Of a stretch of 64,000 nucleotides of DNA, positions 49,701-63,252 are shown one piece after another; position 1 is the stretch's first letter, and every line of letters begins with the position of its first letter. The notes under the pieces were generated by a model that was given only the letters and a program-made list of their open reading frames with translations, was not told where the DNA came from and made no database searches. The stretch covers positions 96,236,001-96,300,000 of the forward strand of contig CM060883.1 in assembly GCA_030762935.1 (NCBI GenBank), given 5' to 3'. The translations under genes and the position numbers were made by a program. Source of the stretch: Hymenopus coronatus (taxonomy: Eukaryota > Arthropoda > Insecta > Mantodea > Hymenopodidae).

Positions 49701-52497
49701 TCATTGTGAGTAAAGAGTTCTTAAGGATACCCAAGATAATACATTTTGTCTATGCCTTACTGTTATGTAAAACTCATTGAGAGTAGAGAGGTCTTCAGGA
49801 TACCCAAGATATACATTTTGTCTATGTCTTATAGTTCTGTAAAACTCATGGAGAGTAGAGAGGTCTTCAGGATATCCAAGATATACATTTTCTCTATGTC
49901 TTACACTTATGTAAAACTTATTGAGAGTAGAGAGGTCTTCAGGATACCCAAGATAATACATTTTGTCTATGTCTTACAGTTCTGTAAAACACATTGAGAG
50001 TAGAGAGGTCTTCAGGATACCGAAGATATACATTCTGTGTATGTCTTATTGTTCTCTAAAACACATAGAGAGTAGAGAGGTCTTCAGGATACCAAAGCTA
50101 TACATTTTGTCTATGTCAAACAGTTATGTAAAACTCACTGAGAGTAGAGATGTCTTCAGGATACCGAAGATACACATTTTGTCTATGTCTTACAGCTATG
50201 TAAAACTCATTGAGAGTAGAGAGGTCTTCAGGATACCCAAGATATACATTTTGTCTATGTCTTACAGCTATGTAAAGCTCATTGAGTGTAGAGAAATCTT
50301 CAGGATACCCAAGACATACATTTGGTCTATGTCTTACAGCTATGTAAAACTCATTGAGAATAGAGAGGTCTTCAGGATATCCAAGATATACATTTTGTCT
50401 ATATCTTTAAGTTCTGTAAAACTCATTGAGAGTAGAGAGGTCTTCAGGATACCCAAGATATACATTTTATCTATGTCTTATAGTTCTGTAAAACTCATTT
50501 AGAGTAGAGAGGTCTTCAGGATACCCAAGATATATATTTTGTCTATGTCTTATGGTTCTGTTAAACTCAAAGAGAGTAGAGAGTTCTTCAAGATACCCAA
50601 GATATACATTTTGTCTATGTCTTATAGTTCTGTAGAACTCATTGAGAGTAGAGAGGTCTTCAGGATATCCAAGATATACATTTTTTCTATGTCTTACAGC
50701 TATGTAAAACTCATGGTGAGTAGAGAGGTCTTCAGGATACCCAACATATACATTTTGTCAGTGTCTTACTGTTATGTAAAACTCATTGAAGGTAGAGCGG
50801 TCTTCAGGATACCCAAGATATACATTTTGTCTATGTCTTACAGCTAAGTAAATCTCATTGAGAGTAGAGAGGTCTTCAGGATACCCAAGATATACATTTT
50901 GTCTATGTCTTACAGCTATGTAAAACTCATTGAGAGCTGAGAGGTCTTCAGGATATCCAGGATATACATTTCGTCTATGTCTTACAGTTCTGTAGAACTC
51001 ATTGTGAGTAGAGATGTCTTTAAGATTCCCTAGATAATACATTTTGTCTATGCCTTACAGTTATGTACAACTCATTGAGAGAAGAGAGGTCTTCAGGATA
51101 CCCAAGATATACATATTGTCTATGATTTATAGTTCTGTAAAACTCATTGAGAGTAGAGAGGTCTTCAGGATACCCAAGATAATACATTTTGTCTATGCCT
51201 TACAGCTATGTAAAACTCATTGAGAGTAGAGAGGTCTTCAGAATACCCAAGATATACATTTTGTCTATGTTCTATAGTTCTGTAAAACTCATTTAGAGTA
51301 GAGAGGTCTTCAGGATACCCAAGATAATACATTGTGTCTATGTCTTATAGTTCTGCAAAACTCAATGAGAGTAGAGAGGTCTTCAGGATACCCAAGATAA
51401 TACATTTTGTCTATGTCTTACAGTTACGTAGAACTCATTGAGAATAGAGAGGTCTTCAGGATATCCAAGATATACATTTTGTCTATGTCTTACAGTTATG
51501 TAATACTCATTGAGAGTAGAGAGGTCTTCAGGATACCCAAGATATACATTTTGTCTATGTCTTACAGTTCTGTAAATTTCATTGAGAGTATAGAGGTCTT
51601 CAGGATACCCAAGATATACATTTTGTCTATGTCTTACAGTTCTGTAAAACTCATTGTGAGTAAAGAGGTCTTAAGGATACCCAAGATAATACATTTTGTC
51701 TATGCCTTACAGTTATGTAAAACTCATTGAGAGTAGAGAGGTCTTCAGGATACCCAAGATATACATTTTGTCTATGTCTTATAGTTCTGTAAAACTCATT
51801 GAGAGTAGAGAGGACTTCAGGATACCCAAGATAATACATTTTGTCTATGCCTTACAGCTATGTAGAACTCATTGAGAGTAGAGAGGTCTTCAGGATACCC
51901 AAGATATACATTTTGTCTATGTCTTACAGTTATGTAGAACTCATGGAGAGTAGAGAGGTCTTCAGGATATCCAAGATATACATTTTCTCTATGTCTTACA
52001 CTTATGTAAAACTTATTGAGAGTAGAGAGGTCTTCAGGATACCCAAGATAATACATTTTGTCTATGTCTTACAGTTCTGTAAAACACATTGAGAGTAGAG
52101 AGGTCTTCAGGATACCGAAGATATACATTCTGTGTATGTCTTACAGTTCTCTAAAACACATAGAGAGTAGAGAGGTCTTCAGGATACCAAAGATATACAT
52201 TTTGTCTATGTCAAACAGTTATGTAAAACTCACTGAGAGTAGAGATGTCTTCAGGATACCGAAGATACACATTTTGCCTATGTCTTACAGCTATGTAAAA
52301 CTCATTGAGAGTAGAGAGGTCTTCAGGATACCCAAGATATACATTTTGTCTATGTCTTACAGCTATGTAAAGCTCATTGAGTGTAGAGAAATCTTCAGGA
52401 TACCCAAGACATACATTTGGTCTATGTCTTACAGCTATGTAAAACTCATTGAGAATAGAGAGGTCTTCAGGATATCCAAGATATACATTTTGTCTAT
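46784..52497 (+). repeat. Higher-order repeat C, copy 2 (incomplete)
   Basis: Follows C1 from the ATTTTATCTATG monomer near 46,855 to about 52,497, where C1 continues ATATCTTTAAGTTC and this copy TGTCTTATAGTTATG. The remaining third of C1 has no counterpart here; unit D, which begins at 51,553 inside the shared part, continues instead. Distinguishing changes are few, such as TTACTGCTAAG near 47,594 against TTACAGCTAAG near 38,351. Confidence 0.83.
47978..49850 (+). repeat. 3,538-bp spaced duplication, right copy
   Basis: Counterpart of 44,440-46,312. At its end it jumps two monomers: TATAGTTCTGTAAAACTCAT is followed directly by GGAGAG near 49,850, fusing a TTCTG-type front to a CATGGAG-type back. 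That hybrid monomer is a visible exchange junction inside a repeat unit. Confidence 0.83.
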
Positions 52498-54592
52498 GTC
52501 TTATAGTTATGTAAAACTCATTGAGAACTGAGAGGTCTTCAGGATATCCAAGATATACATTTCGTCTATGTCTTACAGTTCTGTAAAGCTCGTTGAGAGT
52601 AGAGAGGTCTTCAGGATATCCAAGATATATATTTTGTCTATGTCTTACAGTTCTGTAAAACTCATTGAGAGTAGGGAGGTCTTCAGGATACCCAAGATTT
52701 TACATTTTGTCTATGTCTTATAGTTCTGTAGAACTCATTGAGAGTAGAGAGGTCTTCAGGATATCCAAGATATACATTTTTTCTATGTCTTACAGCTATG
52801 TAAAACTCATGGTGAGTAGAGAGGTCTTCAGGATACCCAACATATACATTTTGTCAGTGTCTTACTGTTATGTAAAACTCATTGAAGGTAGAGCGGTCTT
52901 CAGGATACCCAAGATATACATTTAGTCTATGTCTTACAGCTAAGTAAATCTCATTGAGAGTAGAGAGGTCTTCAGGATACCCAAGATATACATTTTGTCT
53001 ATGTCTTACAGCTATGTAAAACTCATTGAGAGCTGAGAGGTCTTCAGGATATCCAGGATATACATTTCGTCTATGTCTTACAGTTCTGTAGAACTCATTG
53101 TGAGTAGAGATGTCTTTAAGATTCCCTAGATAATACATTTTGTCTATGCCTTACAGTTATGTACAACTCATTGAGAGAAGAGAGGTCTTCAGGATACCCA
53201 AGATATACATATTGTCTATGATTTATAGTTCTGTAAAACTCATTGAGAGTAGAGAGGTCTTCAGGATACCCAAGATAATACATTTTGTCTATGCCTTACA
53301 GCCATGTAAAACTCATTGAGAGTAGAGAGGTCTTCAGGATACCCAAGATATACATTTTGTCTATGTTCTATAGTTCTGTAAAACTCATTTAGAGTAGAGA
53401 GGTCTTCAGGATACCCAAGATAATACATTGTGTCTATGTCTTATAGTTCTGTAAAACTCAATGAGAGTAGAGAGGTCTTCAGGATACCCAAGATAATACA
53501 TTTTGTCTATGTCTTACAGTTGCGTAGAACTCATTGAGAATAGAGAGGTCTTCAGGATATCCAAGATATACATTTTGTCTATGTCTTACAGTTATGTAAT
53601 ACTCATTGAGAGTAGAGAGGTCTTCAGGATACCCAAGATATACATTTTGTCTATGTCTTACAGTTCTGTAAATTTCATTGAGAGTATAGAGGTCTTCAGG
53701 ATACCCAAGATATACATTTTGTCTATGTCTTACAGTTCTGTAAAACTCATTGTGAGTAAAGAGGTCTTAAGGATACCCAAGATAATACATTTTGTCTATG
53801 CCTTACAGTTATGTAAAACTCATTGAGAGTAGAGAGGTCTTCAGGATACCCAAGATATACATTTTGTCTATGTCTTATAGTTCTGTAAAACTCATTGAGA
53901 GTAGAGAGGTCTTCAGGATACCCAAGATAATACATTTTGTCTATGCCTTACAGCTATGTAGAACTCATTGAGAGTAGAGAGGTCTTCAGGATACCCAAGA
54001 TATACATTTTGTCTATGTCTTACAGTTATGTAGAACTCATGGAGAGTAGAGAGGTCTTCAGGATATCCAAGATATACATTTTCTCTATGTCTTACACTTA
54101 TGTAAAACTTATTGAGAGTAGAGAGGTCTTCAGGATACCCAAGATAATACATTTTGTCTATGTCTTACAGTTCTTTAAAACACATTGAGAGTAGAGAGGT
54201 CTTCAGGATACCGAAGATATACATTCTGTGTATGTCTTACAGTTCTCTAAAACACATAGAGAGTAGAGAGGTCTTCAGGATACCAAAGATATACATTTTG
54301 TCTATGTCAAACAGTTATGTAAAACTCACTGAGAGTAGAGATGTCTTCAGGATACCGAAGATACACATTTTGTCTATGTCTTACAGCTATGTAAAACTCA
54401 TTGAGAGTAGAGAGGTCTTCAGGATACCCAAGATATACATTTTGTCTATGTCTTACAGCTATGTAAAGCTCATTGAGTGTAGAGAAATCTTCAGGATACC
54501 CAAGACATACATTTGGTCTATGTCTTACAGCTATGTAAAACTCATTGAGAATAGAGAGGTCTTCAGGATATCCAAGATATACATTTTGTCTA
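50613..54592 (+). repeat. Pair of 2.1-kb subunits bridging C2 and D1
   Basis: 50,613-52,496 and 52,709-54,592 are collinear at offset 2,096 (29 monomers plus 8). Small differences include GTTACGTAGAAC near 51,424 against GTTGCGTAGAAC near 53,520, and ATTTTGTCTATG near 50,821 against ATTTAGTCTATG near 52,921. It shows how the D unit was built from a C-type segment. Confidence 0.82.
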
Positions 54593-57402
54593 TATCTTTA
54601 AGTTCTGTAAAACTCATTGAGAGTAGAGAGGTCTTCAGGATACCCAAGATATACATTTTATCTATGTCTTATAGTTCTGTAAAACTCATTTAGAGTAGAG
54701 AGGTCTTCAGGATACCCAAGATATATATTTTGTCTATGTCTTATAGTTCTGCAGAACTCATTGAGAGTAGAGAGGTCTTCAGGATATCCAAGATATACAT
54801 TTTGTGTATGTCTTACAGCTATGTAAAACTCATTGAGAGTAGAGAGGTCTTCAGGATATCCAAGATATACATTTTGTCTATGTCTTACAGTTATGTAAAA
54901 CTCATTGAGGGTAGAGAGATCTTCAGGATACTCAAGATATACATTATGTCTATGTCTTATGGTTCTGTAGAACTCATTGAGAGTAGAGAGGTCTTCAGGA
55001 TACCCAAGATATACATTTTGTCTATGTCTTATAGTTATGTAAAACTCATTGAGAACTGAGAGGTCTTCAGGATATCCAAGACATACATTTCGTCTATGTC
55101 TTACAGTTCTGTAAAGCTCGTTGAGAGTAGAGAGGTCTTCAGGATATCCAAGATATACATTTTGTCTATGTCTTACAGTTCTGTAAAACTCATTGAGAGT
55201 AGGGAGGTCTTCAGGATACCCAAGATTTTACATTTTGTCTATGTCTTATAGTTCTGTAGAACTCATTGAGAGTAGAGAGGTCTTCAGGATATCCAAGATA
55301 TACATTTTTTCTATGTCTTACAGCTATGTAAAATTCATGGTGAGTAGAGAGGTCTTCAGGATACCCAACATATACATTTTGTCAGTGTCTTACTGTTATG
55401 TAAAACTCATTGAAGGTAGAGCGGTCTTCAGGATACCCAAGATATACATTTAGTCTATGTCTTACAGCTAAGTAAATCTCATTGAGAGTAGAGAGGTCTT
55501 CAGGATACCCAAGATATACATTTTGTCTATGTCTTACAGCTATGTAAAACTCATTGAGAGCTGAGAGGTCTTCAGGATATCCAGGATATACATTTCGTCT
55601 ATGTCTTACAGTTCTGTAGAACTCATTGTGAGTAGAGATGTCTTTAAGATTCCCTAGATAATACATTTTGTCTATGCCTTACAGTTATGTACAACTCATT
55701 GAGAGAAGAGAGGTCTTCAGGATACCCAAGATATACATATTGTCTATGATTTATAGTTCTGTAAAACTCATTGAGAGTAGAGAGGTCTTCAGGATACCCA
55801 AGATAATACATTTTGTCTATGCCTTACAGCCATGTAAAACTCATTGAGAGTAGAGAGGTCTTCAGGATACCTAAGATATACATTTTGTCTATGTCTTACA
55901 GTTATGTAAAACTCAATGAGAGTAGAGGGGTCTTCAGGATACCCAAGATAATACATTTTGTCTATGTCTTACAGTTACGTAGAACTCATTGAGAATAGAG
56001 AGGTCTTCAGGATATCCAAGATATACATTTTGTCTATGTCTTACAGTTATGTAATACTCATTTAGAGTAGAGAGGTCTTCAGGATACCCAAGATATACAT
56101 TTTGTCTATGTCTTACAGTTCTGTAAATTTCATTGAGAGTATAGAGGTCTTCAGGATACCCAAGATATACATTTTGTCTATGTCTTACAGTTCTGTAAAA
56201 CTCATTGTGAGTAAAGAGGTCTTAAGGATACCCAAGATAATACATTTTGTCTATGCCTTACAGTTATGTAAAACTCATTGAGAGTAGAGAGGTCTTCAGG
56301 ATACCCAAGATATACATTTTGTCTATGTCTTATAGTTCTGTAAAACTCATTGAGAGTAGAGAGGTCTTCAGGATACCCAAGATAATACATTTTGTCTATG
56401 CCTTACAGCTATGTAGAACTCATTGAGAGTAGAGAGGTCTTCAGGATACCCAAGATATACATTTTGTCTATGTCTTACAGTTATGTAGAACTCATGGAGA
56501 GTAGAGAGGTCTTCAGGATATCCAAGATATACATTTTCTCTATGTCTTACACTTATGTAAAACTTATTGAGAGTAGAGAGGTCTTCAGGATACCCAAGAT
56601 AATACATTTTGTCTATGTCTTACAGTTCTGTAAAACACATTGAGAGTAGAGAGGTCTTCAGGATACCGAAGATATACATTCCTTGTATGTCTTACAGTTC
56701 TCTAAAACACATAGAGAGTAGAGAGGTCTTCAGGATACCAAAGATATACATTTTGTCTATGTCTTACAGCTATGTAAAGCTCATTGAGTGTAGAGAAATC
56801 TTCAGGATACCCAAGACATACATTTGGTCTATGTCTTACAGCTATGTAAAACTCATTGAGAATAGAGAGGTCTTCAGGATATCCAAGATATACATTTTGT
56901 CTATATCTTTAAGTTCTGTAAAACTCATTGAGAGTAGAGAGGTCTTCAGGATACCCAAGATATACATTTTATCTATGTCTTATAGTTCTGTAAAACTCAT
57001 TTAGAGTAGAGAGGTCTTCAGGATACCCAAGATATATATTTTGTCTATGTCTTATAGTTCTGCAGAACTCATTGAGAGTAGAGAGGTCTTCAGGATATCC
57101 AAGATATACATTTTGTGTATGTCTTACAGCTATGTAAAACTCATTGAGAGTAGAGAGGTCTTCAGGATATCCAAGATATACATTTTGTCTATGTCTTACA
57201 GTTATGTAAAACTCATTGAGGGTAGAGAGATCTTCAGGATACTCAAGATATACATTATGTCTATGTCTTATGGTTCTGTAGAACTCATTGAGAGTAGAGA
57301 GGTCTTCAGGATACCCAAGATATACATTTTGTCTATGTCTTATAGTTATGTAAAACTCATTGAGAACTGAGAGGTCTTCAGGATATCCAAGATATACATT
57401 TC
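51553..57402 (+). repeat. Higher-order repeat D, copy 1 (5,850 bp, 81 monomers)
   Basis: Repeated completely by the next 5,850 bp. The length closes: 81 x 72 = 5,832 plus 16 TAAT-type and 2 TTTT-type 73-bp monomers. Internally it holds three related subunits, marked by the CACATTGAG/CACATAGAG monomers at about 52,058, 54,154, 56,609 and (in D2) 57,908, giving spacings of 2,096, 2,455 and 1,299 bp that sum to 5,850. The 2,096-bp spacing continues upstream into C2 (50,613-52,496 against 52,709-54,592). Confidence 0.93.
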
Positions 57403-60400
57403 GTCTATGTCTTACAGTTCTGTAAATTTCATTGAGAGTATAGAGGTCTTCAGGATACCCAAGATATACATTTTGTCTATGTCTTACAGTTCTGTAAAAC
57501 TCATTGTGAGTAAAGAGGTCTTAAGGATACCCAAGATAATACATTTTGTCTATGCCTTACAGTTATGTAAAACTCATTGAGAGTAGAGAGGTCTTCAGGA
57601 TACCCAAGATATACATTTTGTCTATGTCTTATAGTTCTGTAAAACTCATTGAGAGTAGAGAGGACTTCAGGATACCCAAGATAATACATTTTGTCTATGC
57701 CTTACAGCTATGTAGAACTCATTGAGAGTAGAGAGGTCTTCAGGATACCCAAGATATACATTTTGTCTATGTCTTACAGTTATGTAGAACTCATGGAGAG
57801 TAGAGAGGTCTTCAGGATATCCAAGATATACATTTTCTCTATGTCTTACACTTATGTAAAACTTATTGAGAGTAGAGAGGTCTTCAGGATACCCAAGATA
57901 ATACATTTTGTCTATGTCTTACAGTTCTGTAAAACACATTGAGAGTAGAGAGGTCTTCAGGATACCGAAGATATACATTCTGTGTATGTCTTACAGTTCT
58001 CTAAAACACATAGAGAGTAGAGAGGTCTTCAGGATACCAAAGATATACATTTTGTCTATGTCAAACAGTTATGTAAAACTCACTGAGAGTAGAGATGTCT
58101 TCAGGATACCGAAGATACACATTTTGCCTATGTCTTACAGCTATGTAAAACTCATTGAGAGTAGAGAGGTCTTCAGGATACCCAAGATATACATTTTGTC
58201 TATGTCTTACAGCTATGTAAAGCTCATTGAGTGTAGAGAAATCTTCAGGATACCCAAGACATACATTTGGTCTATGTCTTACAGCTATGTAAAACTCATT
58301 GAGAATAGAGAGGTCTTCAGGATATCCAAGATATACATTTTGTCTATGTCTTATAGTTATGTAAAACTCATTGAGAACTGAGAGGTCTTCAGGATATCCA
58401 AGATATACATTTCGTCTATGTCTTACAGTTCTGTAAAGCTCGTTGAGAGTAGAGAGGTCTTCAGGATATCCAAGATATATATTTTGTCTATGTCTTACAG
58501 TTCTGTAAAACTCATTGAGAGTAGGGAGGTCTTCAGGATACCCAAGATTTTACATTTTGTCTATGTCTTATAGTTCTGTAGAACTCATTGAGAGTAGAGA
58601 GGTCTTCAGGATATCCAAGATATACATTTTTTCTATGTCTTACAGCTATGTAAAACTCATGGTGAGTAGAGAGGTCTTCAGGATACCCAACATATACATT
58701 TTGTCAGTGTCTTACTGTTATGTAAAACTCATTGAAGGTAGAGCGGTCTTCAGGATACCCAAGATATACATTTAGTCTATGTCTTACAGCTAAGTAAATC
58801 TCATTGAGAGTAGAGAGGTCTTCAGGATACCCAAGATATACATTTTGTCTATGTCTTACAGCTATGTAAAACTCATTGAGAGCTGAGAGGTCTTCAGGAT
58901 ATCCAGGATATACATTTCGTCTATGTCTTACAGTTCTGTAGAACTCATTGTGAGTAGAGATGTCTTTAAGATTCCCTAGATAATACATTTTGTCTATGCC
59001 TTACAGTTATGTACAACTCATTGAGAGAAGAGAGGTCTTCAGGATACCCAAGATATACATATTGTCTATGATTTATAGTTCTGTAAAACTCATTGAGAGT
59101 AGAGAGGTCTTCAGGATACCCAAGATAATACATTTTGTCTATGCCTTACAGCCATGTAAAACTCATTGAGAGTAGAGAGGTCTTCAGGATACCCAAGATA
59201 TACATTTTGTCTATGTTCTATAGTTCTGTAAAACTCATTTAGAGTAGAGAGGTCTTCAGGATACCCAAGATAATACATTGTGTCTATGTCTTATAGTTCT
59301 GTAAAACTCAATGAGAGTAGAGAGGTCTTCAGGATACCCAAGATAATACATTTTGTCTATGTCTTACAGTTGCGTAGAACTCATTGAGAATAGAGAGGTC
59401 TTCAGGATATCCAAGATATACATTTTGTCTATGTCTTACAGTTATGTAATACTCATTGAGAGTAGAGAGGTCTTCAGGATACCCAAGATATACATTTTGT
59501 CTATGTCTTACAGTTCTGTAAATTTCATTGAGAGTATAGAGGTCTTCAGGATACCCAAGATATACATTTTGTCTATGTCTTACAGTTCTGTAAAACTCAT
59601 TGTGAGTAAAGAGGTCTTAAGGATACCCAAGATAATACATTTTGTCTATGCCTTACAGTTATGTAAAACTCATTGAGAGTAGAGAGGTCTTCAGGATACC
59701 CAAGATATACATTTTGTCTATGTCTTATAGTTCTGTAAAACTCATTGAGAGTAGAGAGGTCTTCAGGATACCCAAGATAATACATTTTGTCTATGCCTTA
59801 CAGCTATGTAGAACTCATTGAGAGTAGAGAGGTCTTCAGGATACCCAAGATATACATTTTGTCTATGTCTTACAGTTATGTAGAACTCATGGAGAGTAGA
59901 GAGGTCTTCAGGATATCCAAGATATACATTTTCTCTATGTCTTACACTTATGTAAAACTTATTGAGAGTAGAGAGGTCTTCAGGATACCCAAGATAATAC
60001 ATTTTGTCTATGTCTTACAGTTCTTTAAAACACATTGAGAGTAGAGAGGTCTTCAGGATACCGAAGATATACATTCTGTGTATGTCTTACAGTTCTCTAA
60101 AACACATAGAGAGTAGAGAGGTCTTCAGGATACCAAAGATATACATTTTGTCTATGTCAAACAGTTATGTAAAACTCACTGAGAGTAGAGATGTCTTCAG
60201 GATACCGAAGATACACATTTTGTCTATGTCTTACAGCTATGTAAAACTCATTGAGAGTAGAGAGGTCTTCAGGATACCCAAGATATACATTTTGTCTATG
60301 TCTTACAGCTATGTAAAGCTCATTGAGTGTAGAGAAATCTTCAGGATACCCAAGACATACATTTGGTCTATGTCTTACAGCTATGTAAAACTCATTGAGA

Positions 60401-63252
60401 ATAGAGAGGTCTTCAGGATATCCAAGATATACATTTTGTCTATATCTTTAAGTTCTGTAAAACTCATTGAGAGTAGAGAGGTCTTCAGGATACCCAAGAT
60501 ATACATTTTATCTATGTCTTATAGTTCTGTAAAACTCATTTAGAGTAGAGAGGTCTTCAGGATACCCAAGATATATATTTTGTCTATGTCTTATAGTTCT
60601 GCAGAACTCATTGAGAGTAGAGAGGTCTTCAGGATATCCAAGATATACATTTTGTGTATGTCTTACAGCTATGTAAAACTCATTGAGAGTAGAGAGGTCT
60701 TCAGGATATCCAAGATATACATTTTGTCTATGTCTTACAGTTATGTAAAACTCATTGAGGGTAGAGAGATCTTCAGGATACTCAAGATATACATTATGTC
60801 TATGTCTTATGGTTCTGTAGAACTCATTGAGAGTAGAGAGGTCTTCAGGATACCCAAGATATACATTTTGTCTATGTCTTATAGTTATGTAAAACTCATT
60901 GAGAACTGAGAGGTCTTCAGGATATCCAAGACATACATTTCGTCTATGTCTTACAGTTCTGTAAAGCTCGTTGAGAGTAGAGAGGTCTTCAGGATATCCA
61001 AGATATACATTTTGTCTATGTCTTACAGTTCTGTAAAACTCATTGAGAGTAGGGAGGTCTTCAGGATACCCAAGATTTTACATTTTGTCTATGTCTTATA
61101 GTTCTGTAGAACTCATTGAGAGTAGAGAGGTCTTCAGGATATCCAAGATATACATTTTTTCTATGTCTTACAGCTATGTAAAATTCATGGTGAGTAGAGA
61201 GGTCTTCAGGATACCCAACATATACATTTTGTCAGTGTCTTACTGTTATGTAAAACTCATTGAAGGTAGAGCGGTCTTCAGGATACCCAAGATATACATT
61301 TAGTCTATGTCTTACAGCTAAGTAAATCTCATTGAGAGTAGAGAGGTCTTCAGGATACCCAAGATATACATTTTGTCTATGTCTTACAGCTATGTAAAAC
61401 TCATTGAGAGCTGAGAGGTCTTCAGGATATCCAGGATATACATTTCGTCTATGTCTTACAGTTCTGTAGAACTCATTGTGAGTAGAGATGTCTTTAAGAT
61501 TCCCTAGATAATACATTTTGTCTATGCCTTACAGTTATGTACAACTCATTGAGAGAAGAGAGGTCTTCAGGATACCCAAGATATACATATTGTCTATGAT
61601 TTATAGTTCTGTAAAACTCATTGAGAGTAGAGAGGTCTTCAGGATACCCAAGATAATACATTTTGTCTATGCCTTACAGCCATGTAAAGCTCATTGAGAG
61701 TAGAGAGGTCTTCAGGATACCTAAGATATACATTTTGTCTATGTCTTACAGTTATGTAAAACTCAATGAGAGTAGAGGGGTCTTCAGGATACCCAAGATA
61801 ATACATTTTGTCTATGTCTTACAGTTACGTAGAACTCATTGAGAATAGAGAGGTCTTCAGGATATCCAAGATATACATTTTGTCTATGTCTTACAGTTAT
61901 GTAATACTCATTTAGAGTAGAGAGGTCTTCAGGATACCCAAGATATACATTTTGTCTATGTCTTACAGTTCTGTAAATTTCATTGAGAGTATAGAGGTCT
62001 TCAGGATACCCAAGATATACATTTTGTCTATGTCTTACAGTTCTGTAAAACTCATTGTGAGTAAAGAGGTCTTAAGGATACCCAAGATAATACATTTTGT
62101 CTATGCCTTACAGTTATGTAAAACTCATTGAGAGTAGAGAGGTCTTCAGGATACCCAAGATATACATTTTGTCTATGTCTTATAGTTCTGTAAAACTCAT
62201 TGAGAGTAGAGAGGTCTTCAGGATACCCAAGATAATACATTTTGTCTATGCCTTACAGCTATGTAGAACTCATTGAGAGTAGAGAGGTCTTCAGGATACC
62301 CAAGATATACATTTTGTCTATGTCTTACAGTTATGTAGAACTCATGGAGAGTAGAGAGGTCTTCAGGATATCCAAGATATACATTTTCTCTATGTCTTAC
62401 ACTTATGTAAAACTTATTGAGAGTAGAGAGGTCTTCAGGATACCCAAGATAATACATTTTGTCTATGTCTTACAGTTCTGTAAAACACATTGAGAGTAGA
62501 GAGGTCTTCAGGATACCGAAGATATACATTCCTTGTATGTCTTACAGTTCTCTAAAACACATAGAGAGTAGAGAGGTCTTCAGGATACCAAAGATATACA
62601 TTTTGTCTATGTCTTACAGCTATGTAAAGCTCATTGAGTGTAGAGAAATCTTCAGGATACCCAAGACATACATTTGGTCTATGTCTTACAGCTATGTAAA
62701 ACTCATTGAGAATAGAGAGGTCTTCAGGATATCCAAGATATACATTTTGTCTATATCTTTAAGTTCTGTAAAACTCATTGAGAGTAGAGAGGTCTTCAGG
62801 ATACCCAAGATATACATTTTATCTATGTCTTATAGTTCTGTAAAACTCATTTAGAGTAGAGAGGTCTTCAGGATACCCAAGATATATATTTTGTCTATGT
62901 CTTATAGTTCTGCAGAACTCATTGAGAGTAGAGAGGTCTTCAGGATATCCAAGATATACATTTTGTGTATGTCTTACAGCTATGTAAAACTCATTGAGAG
63001 TAGAGAGGTCTTCAGGATATCCAAGATATACATTTTGTCTATGTCTTACAGTTATGTAAAACTCATTGAGGGTAGAGAGATCTTCAGGATACTCAAGATA
63101 TACATTATGTCTATGTCTTATGGTTCTGTAGAACTCATTGAGAGTAGAGAGGTCTTCAGGATACCCAAGATATACATTTTGTCTATGTCTTATAGTTATG
63201 TAAAACTCATTGAGAACTGAGAGGTCTTCAGGATATCCAAGATATACATTTC
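57403..63252 (+). repeat. Higher-order repeat D, copy 2 (5,850 bp, 81 monomers)
   Basis: Same order, same indel monomers and the same rare variants as D1, such as GAGGACTTCAGG near 57,661, TTTTGCCTATG near 58,125, TTCTTTAAAACAC near 60,021 and ACATTCCTTGTATG near 62,527. The only substitution I noticed is ATGTAAAGCTC near 61,685 against ATGTAAAACTC near 55,835. The copies are either very young or actively homogenised. Confidence 0.93.
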
